64,000 nucleotides of DNA from Sulfurovum sp. Its GTDB lineage: Bacteria > Campylobacterota > Campylobacteria > Campylobacterales > Sulfurovaceae. Made by a program: the position numbers and the translations under genes. The stretch covers positions 1-64,000 of the forward strand of contig NVUY01000010.1 in assembly GCA_002733215.1 (NCBI GenBank), written 5' to 3'. Shown here piece after piece: positions 55,317 through 64,000 of this stretch (within the stretch, counting starts at the first letter, position 1; each line of letters starts with the position of its first letter). The notes beneath the pieces are model-generated. The model worked only from the letters and a program-made list of their open reading frames with translations, was not told the origin of the DNA and did no database searches.

Positions 55317-55890
55317 CACAACACCTCCAAATCCAAATTCTCACGCAAATTCAACTTCACATTGGTACTCAACGCTTTCTCATAACAGATAAGCTTTTGC
55401 ACCTTAATGTCATTATCTGATGTAGATTGTTTAATAAACTCTTTTAATAATAAGGTTGGTTTTGGGAAATCAAAATATCTTGTTTCAAATAAATTCTCTT
55501 CCCCATAAATCTCATACATCACTTTACGAAGATTATGTACTTCATCCTCGTCTATACTTACAAAGATAACCCCATCCTCTTTGAGCAGATTACGACTCAA
55601 GCAAAGTCGTGGGTAGATCATGTTGAGCCAGTTAGTATGTCTTCTTCCTGTACTGTTACTTTTGGTAGAAGTATAGCCCTCATCACAAAGTTGGAAAATC
55701 ACGAATTATTCCTGTAGATTAAGATTATATATTTTAGCGTAAAGTAGCTAGCGTAAAACTTGTTATTTTTTAAGAACCCCATCACAACCTCATCAACACT
55801 TTTAGTCTCCTCTGTCAAACCATCCAGTATCTTAAACACCTCTTTAACTTGTTCAAAATTGGATATCACTATTTGTGATATCCAATTTTC
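55316..55890 (-). pseudogene. type III DNA methyltransferase Mod, broken
   Basis: The main piece (55316-55702) reads STGRRHTNWLNMIYPRL and KEDGVIFVSIDEDEVHNLRK, typical of type III Mod, then jumps to FDFPKPTLLLKEFIKQST near the C-terminal AdoMet region. A separate 5' piece (about 55700-55853) in another frame (NFEQVKEVFKILDG... to NNS then stop) looks like the Mod N terminus. The catalytic DPPY region between them is absent, and there is a stop and frame change, so the enzyme is inactive. The last codons overlap mntA. Confidence 0.75.
55855..55889 (-). terminator. perfect hairpin after polA
   Basis: Arms of 15 bases (55855-55869, 55875-55889) pair perfectly around a five-base loop. Each arm ends in AAAA/TTTT, so on the minus strand the stem is followed by TTTT. 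It lies 13 bases after the polA stop and separates it from the mod remnant. Confidence 0.6.
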
Positions 55891-55902
55891 ATATTTAGAA
55901 TA

Positions 55903-58632
55903 TTATTTCAACTCACCCCAAGAATCACCCACAGACACAGAACACTCCAAAGGAACATCGAGTTCTAAAACATTCACCATAGTATGTACAAAACGTTTAC
56001 TAATCTCTTCTACTTTCTCTTCTTTCACTTCAAAAATGAGTTCATCATGTATCTGAAGCAGCATGAATGCATCCAGTTTTTCTTCCTGTATCATAGAGTC
56101 TATCTGGTTCATGGAGAGTTTTATGAGGTCAGCGGCCGAGCCTTGGAATACTGTATTGACAGACTCACGCATGAACGCTGCTTTTTGCATACCGTTTGCA
56201 GATTCGTAGTCGAAGAGTCGTCTTCTTTTGAGTATGGTTTCCACATATCCGTCTATCTTGACCCTTTCCTGAATACCTTCCAGAAAACTTTTGACTGTAG
56301 GGAATGAAGCAAAGTAGTTAGTAATGATCTCTTTTGCCTCACCCGTAGAGATACCCAGTTCGTCAGAGAGTTTTTTAGGTCCCATACCGTAAAGTAGTCC
56401 AAAGTTCACAGACTTTGCAAAACTTCTTTTTTCTTTGGCATCTTCCTCTCCAAAGAGTATAGTTGAAGTGGCTAGGTGAATGTCAACACCATTTTGAAAG
56501 GCTTCCATTAGTGCGGCATCTTTTGAAAAGTGTGCGAGTAAACGAAGTTCAATTTGAGAGTAATCTATAGAAACCAGTTTATATCCTGCTTTAGCCACAA
56601 AAGCCTCTCTTACAGAACGTCCAAGCGCTGAACGCACAGGGATATTTTGCAAGTTAGGGTCACGTGAAGATAAACGACCCGTTGCTGTTCCTGTTTGTCC
56701 AAACGAAGTATAGATACGACTCTCTTCATCTGCATTTGCAAGTTTTAACAATGGCTCTACATAGGTTGAAAGTATTTTTTGATATTCACGATAGGCAAGT
56801 ATCTTTTCGATCACAGGGTGTTCTCCCAGCAGTCCGCTCAGCACCGCTTCATTTGTACTGTAACCTGTCTTGGTTTTCTTAGCACCTTTTAATCCCAGTT
56901 TTTGGAAGAGTATCTCTCCGAGTTGTTTGGGTGATTTGATGTTAAATTCAGACTCAGACAATGCATATATCTCATCAGTTAATATCTTTAAGTCTTCAGA
57001 AAGTGTTTTTTGAAGTTTTACAAGGACAGAGGGGTCTATCTTGATCCCCAAACGTTCCATACGCATGAGTACATTCATAAACGGGTACTCTACATTTTTT
57101 GCTTCTTTCAAAAGATGTGTCAAAGAAGAGAGTTCCATCTTTTTCTTCAGTGCAGCATACAAAAGAAAGGTCATCCATGCATCTTCTGCTGCATAAAATG
57201 TTGCATCATCTATGGCAACAGCAGAGAAGTCTTCACCTTTTTTCACCATCTCTTTAAAAGGTTTCATTTCGTATTTAAAAAACATCTTGGCAAGCGTATC
57301 AAGTCCGACTTTTGAACCGGGATTTGAAAGCCAAGCCATGATCATCGTGTCAGCATAAGGTGTAATCTCTTCAAAACCATACTGATTGCAAAGTAATGAA
57401 AAATCAAATTTTAGATTTTGTCCCACAACATTATGTATGAGTAGTTTTTTTAATGCCCTCACCGCATCTTTAATGTTTACCTGATCTTCCACACCCAAAT
57501 AGCTATGTCCTACGGGTACATAATAGGCTTTATCCGAAGCCAGACAAAAACTGAATCCTACCATTTTGGCTACTTTCGTGTCTAAGCCGGTGGTCTCTGT
57601 GTCAAATGCCACAATGGCATCTTTATCTATCTTGTCAAGGACAGCATCAAGCTTCTCTTTACTGTCTAGAGTAATGGCTTCAAAACGCAGTGTTGGATCT
57701 ACTGTTTTAGGTTTTGCTGCCTCTACCTCTGTGCCATATTCATCTTCCTTCATCCCTACTTTGGCTCTTCGTATGGCTTGTTTCATCTCATATTGTTCAA
57801 ACTCTTCCAGCAAACAGGAAAGGTAGTTCTTGTCTTCAAATACAAAACTTTCCACATCCATATCTTTAAACACATCCGTACTCATCGTGACCAATTCACG
57901 AGATAAAAATGCACTTTCTTTGCTCTCTAAAAGAAGTTTCTGTATGCGTGGCGTACCACAGTTCTCTATGTCCGCATAAATAGCCTCAAGTGTATGATAC
58001 GCATTGATAAGTTTTGACGCCCCTACTTTTCCTATGCCTTTAACACCGGGAACATTATCTGAGCTATCACCCAGTATGGCCTGGAAATTGATGAAATCTC
58101 TGGGGTGTACTCCAAACTTGTCGATACACGCTTGTTCATCTACCACCTGTTTCTTCACAGAATCATACATCTCTACCTTGCCGTCTTCTATCATTTGATA
58201 GAGGTCTTTATCATGAGATACAATACGGACTTTTATCCCTTTTTCTTTGGCGAATTTTGTAACTGTCGTGATGACATCATCTGCTTCAAATCCTTCTCTG
58301 CACAAATTGGCAAAGCCCATTTGTTCTATCCACTCTATGGCAACAGGAAGTTGTTTGACCAGATCATCCGGTGCAGGATCACGGTTTGCCTTGTATTCCG
58401 GGTAAAGGTCATTACGGAATGTTCTGCCTTTTGCATCCAGTGCAAATACCAGATAATCTGTACTGTGGTCACGATGCAGGGAGTCAACAAGATTGGCAAA
58501 GCCTGTCAACAGTCCTGTGGGAAAGCCTTCAGAATTACGTAGAGGAGGAAGTGCAAAGTAAGAACGAAAGAAGAAGCCGAAAGTATCTATAATAGTGATT
58601 GTTTTCAAGAAAAAGCCTAGTTTTTTATGCAT
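55903..58632 (-). CDS. polA: DNA polymerase I
   Basis: Full three-domain enzyme of 909 residues: 5'-3' exonuclease (1-300), 3'-5' exonuclease with the proofreading acidic pair in AFDTETTGLD, and polymerase with DYSQIELRLLAHF, the O-helix region (KRSFAKSVNFGLLYGMG) and QIHDELIFEV. It fills repair gaps and replaces Okazaki primers. The first codon is uncertain: ATG 58632 gives MHKKLGFFLKTITIID, while the family start is close to the in-frame TTG nine codons on. Neither has a strong ribosome site. Confidence 0.96.
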   Translation of the reverse strand: MHKKLGFFLKTITIIDTFGFFFRSYFALPPLRNSEGFPTGLLTGFANLVDSLHRDHSTDYLVFALDAKGRTFRNDLYPEYKANRDPAPDDLVKQLPVAIEWIEQMGFANLCREGFEADDVITTVTKFAKEKGIKVRIVSHDKDLYQMIEDGKVEMYDSVKKQVVDEQACIDKFGVHPRDFINFQAILGDSSDNVPGVKGIGKVGASKLINAYHTLEAIYADIENCGTPRIQKLLLESKESAFLSRELVTMSTDVFKDMDVESFVFEDKNYLSCLLEEFEQYEMKQAIRRAKVGMKEDEYGTEVEAAKPKTVDPTLRFEAITLDSKEKLDAVLDKIDKDAIVAFDTETTGLDTKVAKMVGFSFCLASDKAYYVPVGHSYLGVEDQVNIKDAVRALKKLLIHNVVGQNLKFDFSLLCNQYGFEEITPYADTMIMAWLSNPGSKVGLDTLAKMFFKYEMKPFKEMVKKGEDFSAVAIDDATFYAAEDAWMTFLLYAALKKKMELSSLTHLLKEAKNVEYPFMNVLMRMERLGIKIDPSVLVKLQKTLSEDLKILTDEIYALSESEFNIKSPKQLGEILFQKLGLKGAKKTKTGYSTNEAVLSGLLGEHPVIEKILAYREYQKILSTYVEPLLKLANADEESRIYTSFGQTGTATGRLSSRDPNLQNIPVRSALGRSVREAFVAKAGYKLVSIDYSQIELRLLAHFSKDAALMEAFQNGVDIHLATSTILFGEEDAKEKRSFAKSVNFGLLYGMGPKKLSDELGISTGEAKEIITNYFASFPTVKSFLEGIQERVKIDGYVETILKRRRLFDYESANGMQKAAFMRESVNTVFQGSAADLIKLSMNQIDSMIQEEKLDAFMLLQIHDELIFEVKEEKVEEISKRFVHTMVNVLELDVPLECSVSVGDSWGELK

Positions 58633-58655
58633 TTTAGCCTATTCTCTGTTAGAGA

Positions 58656-59156
58656 TTGGCGTTTTCATCATTATCAGTTTTATTTAATTCAACATTAACA
58701 TTGTTGCTGTTATTATTGTGCATTATATTGTATATAAACATGAGGGATGACAGTATGGAGATAAATGAACCGAGAATGATGCACAAGCATACCAGTACCA
58801 GAAATGAAACCTATATACAGCCTCTTAACATAGATACAAAGTTTTCACAACAGGAAGTTGACCTTCAAAAGACACCTCTTTTTTTTCCGGAAGGTTTTGA
58901 AATGATATTTCTGGCTATCTATTTTATTATACTCCCCTATATCGCAGGCACTCTTTTCCTTTTTTTTTATGTCGCAGAGAGCTCTCCGGATCTCTTTTCA
59001 TCTATTTATGAAGCTTCATTTTTCATGTTAACCTGGACTATAGGGTATGAGATCCTCGCAGCACTTCTCCTGCTTTATATCGTAAAAATGTCTCTGACTT
59101 TTGCAAATGAAAATCGAAAGTCAAAGCCAAAACCGAGCGTAAAAAGATATCGCTGA
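58656..59156 (+). CDS. small membrane protein of unknown function
   Basis: A 166-residue frame beginning with TTG. It has a hydrophobic N-terminal segment (about 6-28), a hydrophilic loop of about 55 residues, and two more hydrophobic segments (about 84-107 and 123-146), ending in a basic tail. No family recognised. The first in-frame ATG, at 58740, would remove the first hydrophobic segment. It lies divergent from polA and convergent with uvrA. Confidence 0.5.
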   Translation: MAFSSLSVLFNSTLTLLLLLLCIILYINMRDDSMEINEPRMMHKHTSTRNETYIQPLNIDTKFSQQEVDLQKTPLFFPEGFEMIFLAIYFIILPYIAGTLFLFFYVAESSPDLFSSIYEASFFMLTWTIGYEILAALLLLYIVKMSLTFANENRKSKPKPSVKRYR

Positions 59157-59176
59157 GCATAAGGAGACCTCTAAGT

Positions 59177-61999
59177 TTACGCTAACTCTTTAAGCAGATA
59201 CTCCCCCGTATATGAGCCGGTCTCTTTATATTCAGCGGCCAGCTTTTCCGGACTTCCCGTAGCAATGATCAATCCGCCTTTATTTCCGCCTTCAGGACCC
59301 ATATCTATGATGTAATCAGCATTTTTAACCATATCCAAGTTATGCTCTATGACCACAACAGAATTCCCCAGTTCCACCAGGTGGTGCAGTACGCCGGTGA
59401 GTCTGTCGACATCTGCAAAGTGAAGTCCTGTCGTAGGTTCATCCAGTATATAGAGTGTTTGACCCGTATCTTTACGGCTCAACTCTTTACTCAGCTTGAT
59501 TCGCTGTGCTTCACCACCGGAAAGTGTCGTTGCATTTTGTCCCAGTGTAATGTAATCAAGTCCTACATCTGTCAGGGTTTTAAGTTTCACTGCTATCATG
59601 GGGATGGCTTTAAAAAACTCCAATGCTTCCCCCACGCTCATTGCAAGGACATCCGCTATCGATTTCCCTTTGTAACGTACTTCTAGTGTTTGTGCATTAT
59701 AACGTGTACCGTTACAGGTGTCACAAGAGACAAGCACATCAGGCAGGAAGTGCATCTCGATCTTTATCTGCCCATCCCCTTGACACTTCTCGCAGCGTCC
59801 GCCTTTCACGTTAAATGAAAAACGTCCTATCTTGTAGCCTCTCAGCTCTGCTTCTTTGGTTTGTGCAAAAAGTTTACGTATCTCATCCATCATACCGGTA
59901 TAGGTTGCCGGATTGGAACGCGGTGTTCGTCCTATGGGACTTTGGTCAAGGTAGATCACTTTATCGAGTTTTTCAAGTCCGCTGATCTCTACACCATCGA
60001 CTTTATTGACTTTCTTTGCGCGATTCAATAACTCTCTTGCGACGGGAAGCAAGGTTTGTAGGATCAGTGAAGATTTTCCAGACCCGCTGACCCCTGTGAT
60101 ACATACAAAATTCCGTAAAGGTATCTTAGCATCCAGTTTTTCAATATTATTAAGCGTTACATTTTTGATCTCGATCCACTCTTCTTGAGGGTTGTCATGC
60201 GAATATATAATGTCTTTTCTACCATACATATAATCTGCCGTAAGCGTTTTAGCTTTAGCAAGTTTCTTCGCATCACCGGCAAAGACTATCTCCCCACCAA
60301 ACTCTCCGGCACCAGGACCGATATCTATGATGTAATCAGCTGCTAAGATCGTCTCTTTATCATGTTCAACCACGATCACAGAGTTACCTTTATCACGCAG
60401 TGAGTTCAGCGTACGTATGAGCTTCATCGTATCTCTTTCATGCAGCCCTATGCTTGGTTCATCTAAAACATACATCACACCTGTAAGTCCCGAACCTATC
60501 TGAGAAGCGATACGTATACGCTGTGCTTCTCCTCCCGAGATACTCCGTGCATCACGAGAAAGTGTAATATACCCCAAACCGACATCATACAGGAAGTAGA
60601 GTCTCTCATACAACTCTTTGAGTATGGACTCCGCGATCATTTTTTGCTGCTCAGTGAGGTGGGAAAAACTCTCTTTATCTTCAAAATAAGCATAAGACTT
60701 TTCTATAGGCATATCGATGATATCTGCGATATTTTTTCCCTCTATTTTTACTGCCAGAGAGCGGGGTCTGAGTCTATGACCGTCACACTTGTCACAGACT
60801 TTTTCTGTCATATATTCTGAAAGGTCTTTCTCCTCTTTAAACATATCGTGGGCAAATTTCACCACACCCGGCCATTCGCGTTTGAGCTTATGCCGTTTCC
60901 ATGTAAAGTCTACAGAACCGCCGTTACCGTAGAGTATGGCTTTTTGCTGGTGAATTTCAAGTTCTCCGTAGGGGATTTTGATATTGATATCATTTTGTTC
61001 ACAAAAAGCATTGAGAAATTTAGTATAATAACTCTTGTTGAAACCATACATGATCTTCACTGCACCTTTATCGATACACAGTGCAGAGTCGATCACTTTC
61101 TTTAAGTCTATGGCATAACGGATCCCCAGTCCGTCACAGGTCGGACAGGCACCTTTAGGCGAGTTAAAAGAAAAACTGACAGGTTCCAAAGGCTCAAAAC
61201 TCAGCTTGCAGTCAAAACAGGCCAGGTGCTCAGAGTAGTGTATATGTTGTCTATCCAGATCCAACTCTTCAAAGTTAAGTACCTCTATCTCCATCTCACC
61301 ATAACTCTCTTTGAGTGCTTTTTCGACATCCTGCCCTATACGATCACGGCTCTCTTCTTTGACCACCACTCGGTCAACAACCACTTTAATAGTATGTTTT
61401 TTGGTTTTGGAAAGTTCTATCTCATCGTCAAGACGTACCATCACACCGTCTATCATAGCACGGATATACCCTTTATGACGCAGAGACTCAAGCATATCGG
61501 CAAAGGTACCCTTTTTCTCTTTTACCAGTGGTGCCATGATGACCAGTTTTGCACCATCAGGCAGTTTCAAAACTTCTTCGATGATATCAGAAGCAGACAT
61601 GGACGAGATAGGTTTCCCACACTCATGACAATGCTGTTCACCTATACGTGAAAAAAGCAGTCTTAGATAATCATAGATCTCTGTGATCGTCCCCACCGTA
61701 GAACGCGGGTTCTTGGAGGTGGTTTTCTGGTCTATGGCAATGGCAGGAGTAAGCCCCTCGATCTTGTCGACATCCGGCTTTCCCACACGTCCCAAAAACT
61801 GTCTTGCATAAGAAGAAAGTGATTCTATATAACGTCTTTGTCCCTCAGCATAAAGTGTTGAGAAAGCCAATGTTGACTTACCTGATCCTGATATACCAGT
61901 CACTACAACCAATTTATTTTTAGGGATGCTTATGTCTATATTTTTTAAGTTATTCTCTCTTGCCCCATAAACGTGTATCATGTCTTTTTTAATTGCCAT
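59177..61999 (-). CDS. uvrA: excinuclease ABC subunit A
   Basis: DNA damage recognition ATPase of nucleotide excision repair. The 940-residue protein has the N-terminal Walker A GISGSGKS (35-42), the CHECGKP zinc module, the first signature SISGGEAQRIRIA, the second Walker A GVSGSGKS, the zinc module CEKCQGDG...CDTC, and the second signature TLSGGEAQRIKL with LDEPTTGLH. The length is standard. uvrB and uvrC are not in the window. Confidence 0.97.
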   Translation of the reverse strand: MAIKKDMIHVYGARENNLKNIDISIPKNKLVVVTGISGSGKSTLAFSTLYAEGQRRYIESLSSYARQFLGRVGKPDVDKIEGLTPAIAIDQKTTSKNPRSTVGTITEIYDYLRLLFSRIGEQHCHECGKPISSMSASDIIEEVLKLPDGAKLVIMAPLVKEKKGTFADMLESLRHKGYIRAMIDGVMVRLDDEIELSKTKKHTIKVVVDRVVVKEESRDRIGQDVEKALKESYGEMEIEVLNFEELDLDRQHIHYSEHLACFDCKLSFEPLEPVSFSFNSPKGACPTCDGLGIRYAIDLKKVIDSALCIDKGAVKIMYGFNKSYYTKFLNAFCEQNDINIKIPYGELEIHQQKAILYGNGGSVDFTWKRHKLKREWPGVVKFAHDMFKEEKDLSEYMTEKVCDKCDGHRLRPRSLAVKIEGKNIADIIDMPIEKSYAYFEDKESFSHLTEQQKMIAESILKELYERLYFLYDVGLGYITLSRDARSISGGEAQRIRIASQIGSGLTGVMYVLDEPSIGLHERDTMKLIRTLNSLRDKGNSVIVVEHDKETILAADYIIDIGPGAGEFGGEIVFAGDAKKLAKAKTLTADYMYGRKDIIYSHDNPQEEWIEIKNVTLNNIEKLDAKIPLRNFVCITGVSGSGKSSLILQTLLPVARELLNRAKKVNKVDGVEISGLEKLDKVIYLDQSPIGRTPRSNPATYTGMMDEIRKLFAQTKEAELRGYKIGRFSFNVKGGRCEKCQGDGQIKIEMHFLPDVLVSCDTCNGTRYNAQTLEVRYKGKSIADVLAMSVGEALEFFKAIPMIAVKLKTLTDVGLDYITLGQNATTLSGGEAQRIKLSKELSRKDTGQTLYILDEPTTGLHFADVDRLTGVLHHLVELGNSVVVIEHNLDMVKNADYIIDMGPEGGNKGGLIIATGSPEKLAAEYKETGSYTGEYLLKELA

Positions 62000-62029
62000 A
62001 ATTCTCCAAATTTCTAATTTCTAATTTTA

Positions 62030-62770
62030 TCAAAACCACATCTTTTTTACTAACATACCCAATACGAACACATAAAGTGCTAAAAGTGCTATTTTATGTT
62101 TTTGTGAGCTTACATGGTCTTTAAGCCATATACCCAGTGCTACACCTACAAGTGCTGCAATCGCAACCACCAATCCGGTTGAAAAATCTATCGTGCCGGT
62201 ACTTAAACGACTGATCATCCCTGCTACCGAAGAAAATACCACGAAGAAAAGTCCTGCACTCACTGCTTTCCTGAGAGGATAATGCAAAAGCCCCACTAAA
62301 AGTGGTATCAAAATGATAGAACCCCCAATACCAAGTGTAATGGAAAAGATACCTATACCTACTCCGATACCAAGAAGTAAAGCCTTGTTTAGTGATTTTA
62401 TTTCTACATCATCTTCATGGTTTATCGAAAAGAAGAGTCTGAAAAGTGCAAAAAGGAGCAGTCCCAAAAACATATACTGTAACACGCTGTCTGCGATGAA
62501 CTGTGTGACATATCCGCCGATGTATCCGCCGACAAATCCGCCAAGACCTACAAAGATCCCTTCACCTACGATTAGAGAACCTTTTTTATAATTCAGGTAA
62601 GAACCGTAAATAGAAGAAAAAACCATCTGCACAATAGAGATACCGATGGCATCTTTGATCCCAAACCCCAGTAACAAAAGTATAGGCACAAGGATCATCC
62701 CCCCGCCTATACCAAAAAAACCTGACATCGTACCGATAAAGATACCGACAAATATAAGTTCTATCATCAT
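62030..62770 (-). CDS. TSUP (TauE/SafE) family membrane exporter
   Basis: A 246-residue membrane protein with about seven or eight helices and the TauE/SafE pattern GTMSGFFGIGGGMILVPILL near the start, repeated in a weaker form (LGIGVGIGIFSITLGIGGSIILIPLL). The family exports sulfite, sulfoacetate or related organosulfonates, which would suit a sulfur-metabolising organism. I chose ATG 62770 because GGAG stands eight bases before it; a TTG at 62791 is in frame. Confidence 0.85.
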   Translation of the reverse strand: MMIELIFVGIFIGTMSGFFGIGGGMILVPILLLLGFGIKDAIGISIVQMVFSSIYGSYLNYKKGSLIVGEGIFVGLGGFVGGYIGGYVTQFIADSVLQYMFLGLLLFALFRLFFSINHEDDVEIKSLNKALLLGIGVGIGIFSITLGIGGSIILIPLLVGLLHYPLRKAVSAGLFFVVFSSVAGMISRLSTGTIDFSTGLVVAIAALVGVALGIWLKDHVSSQKHKIALLALYVFVLGMLVKKMWF

Positions 62771-62873
62771 CCACTGTGCTCCAAAAACCAAGAATAGATT
62801 ATATCACTTTTCTTACATAATTTACACTAATTCTGATATACTAAGTCTATATAAACTTCAGGAAAATATAAAT

Positions 62874-64000
62874 ATGGCATTAATTAAAAAAATATTTAAT
62901 TATTTATTGGTTATTTTAAGTATTATGATACTCGCTTCTATGATTTATACCGTTATGCATCTTCTTGAAACGGGACGTGAGGCTAAAGTATTAAAAGTAG
63001 ATTATGGTCAACTGCACAGTGTAGAGTTTGGACTTTTCAACTCTGCTATATGGACAGAGAAAATTGCAAATGTCATTGACCAAAAAATAGATGAATTTGA
63101 TTTTACAGAAAGCAGTCGCGCAGAAATAAAAACTTATGTAGAAACCATACTTGACACCCTCATCGTTGAGGCAGACAAAAGCATAAGAGAAAGTAACAAC
63201 AAGAAAAGAGGGTTTTTTAACTCTCTCCTGGGTGATACCAAACAACTGGTCACAGATACACTTCTGGACATTAAAGATCTAAGAAAACGCGTACCTGAAT
63301 TTACAGACACTATCCTCACTGAACTTGAAAGACCCCAGAATCAAAAGATACTCAAAAAGGTGATGAGAGAAAAACTCTATGAATTAACTGAAAATAATAT
63401 TTCACCTACAGATACCAGTGAGTACAATGCCATTTTAAAACGTTACAACACTGAGAGTTTTGAAGCCTGTACCATAGTCCTTGATGGTATATTGGCACAA
63501 AATACCCAAGATATGGATAAAGATTCTATCATCATCTTGTCTCTTGCTGCCCTTCTTATATTACTTGTCATCATTCAGGGATCCATACTCAAATCCATAA
63601 CACTTTTTTTACTCACAGCAACATCTGTCACACTGCTTGTGCCAGGTCTTCTTCTCCCTATGATCGATATAGAAGCAAAAATAGCAAAATTCCATTTTAC
63701 TATGCTTGAAAAATCCATCGTATTTACGGATCAGGTTCTTTTCTATCAAAGCAAAAGTATTTCAGACCTGGTAAGACTTTTACTGGAGTATGGTGAAGTA
63801 AAAATGATATTTGTGGGAGTACTCTTAATACTTTTCAGTGTTATTTTCCCCTTCCTCAAACTTGTTTCCACTTATCTTTATTTTTATAGTAGAAGTTTTA
63901 TAGGGAACAATGCTGTTGTACGTTTCTTCACTCTAAAATCAACCAAATGGTCTATGGCCGATGTGATGGTCCTTTCTATCTTTATGGCATATCTCGGTTT
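62874..64000 (+). CDS. PqiA-family membrane protein, partial at the right edge
   Basis: An open frame of at least 375 residues with no stop before the window ends. ATG 62874 is preceded by AGGAAAA. One helix (about residues 9-28) is followed by a ~190-residue periplasmic domain, then PqiA-like membrane segments with LLLPMIDIEA, FPFLKLVSTYLYFYS and KSTKWSMADVMVLSIF. PqiA proteins act with MCE proteins (PqiB) in lipid movement between membranes. The long periplasmic insertion is unusual for PqiA. Convergence with no other gene; the upstream gap to the TSUP gene is 103 bases. Confidence 0.72.
   Translation, partial: MALIKKIFNYLLVILSIMILASMIYTVMHLLETGREAKVLKVDYGQLHSVEFGLFNSAIWTEKIANVIDQKIDEFDFTESSRAEIKTYVETILDTLIVEADKSIRESNNKKRGFFNSLLGDTKQLVTDTLLDIKDLRKRVPEFTDTILTELERPQNQKILKKVMREKLYELTENNISPTDTSEYNAILKRYNTESFEACTIVLDGILAQNTQDMDKDSIIILSLAALLILLVIIQGSILKSITLFLLTATSVTLLVPGLLLPMIDIEAKIAKFHFTMLEKSIVFTDQVLFYQSKSISDLVRLLLEYGEVKMIFVGVLLILFSVIFPFLKLVSTYLYFYSRSFIGNNAVVRFFTLKSTKWSMADVMVLSIFMAYLG

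Overview
The window looks like chromosome from a Campylobacterota (epsilonproteobacterial) organism of the Sulfurovum/Sulfurimonas kind. This is inferred from the AT-rich composition, the ResB-CcsA fusion for cytochrome c maturation, the pckA plus oxaloacetate decarboxylase block, and the general style of the housekeeping genes. No rRNA or tRNA was seen.

Left part (1-25.4 kb). The window opens in the 3' end of a group II intron (domains V and VI) that abuts truD. After it come a small membrane protein, a DEAD-box helicase, a CNNM/CBS protein, mgtE, and a molybdate uptake operon (modA, Mop-domain protein, modB, modC) behind a very good ModE-type operator. Then come a PAS-GGDEF protein, pckA, the sodium-pumping oxaloacetate decarboxylase genes (oadG, oadA, oadB), a second DEAD-box helicase, uppP, an ABC exporter, serB, a metF-like gene, small membrane proteins, an LpxH-like phosphoesterase, argC, greA (probable GTG start), surE and a ThiF/TcdA-like gene. 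Two families of hairpin repeats sit in the gaps.

Central accessory part (26.1-45.6 kb). A four-gene overlapping operon encodes an SMC-like ATPase, two small partners and a Toprim-domain protein. This is the architecture of Wadjet/JetABCD (MksFEB-G) plasmid defence, here divergent and with a short JetD. It is followed, in the opposite direction, by ccsBA. Next is a block on the minus strand: AraC-type regulator, outer-membrane protein, periplasmic arylsulfatase, two tandem DUF3604 (PHP-like) proteins, a parvulin isomerase, a HupE/UreJ-type membrane protein and a SUMF-domain protein. The block reads as an envelope module for a sulfated or phosphorylated substrate. The SUMF protein lacks the FGE cysteine pair and seems to begin at an ATT codon.

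Right part (45.7-64 kb). An envelope group (MscS channel, Asn/Arg-repeat secreted protein, DUF2092 protein, membrane-fused glycerophosphodiesterase) precedes a SWIM-SNF2 helicase. Next comes a decayed type III restriction-modification locus (mod and res fragments) that still holds a MntA/HepT toxin-antitoxin pair whose hepT is frameshifted. The window ends with polA, a small membrane protein, uvrA, a TSUP exporter and the start of a PqiA-like gene cut by the edge.
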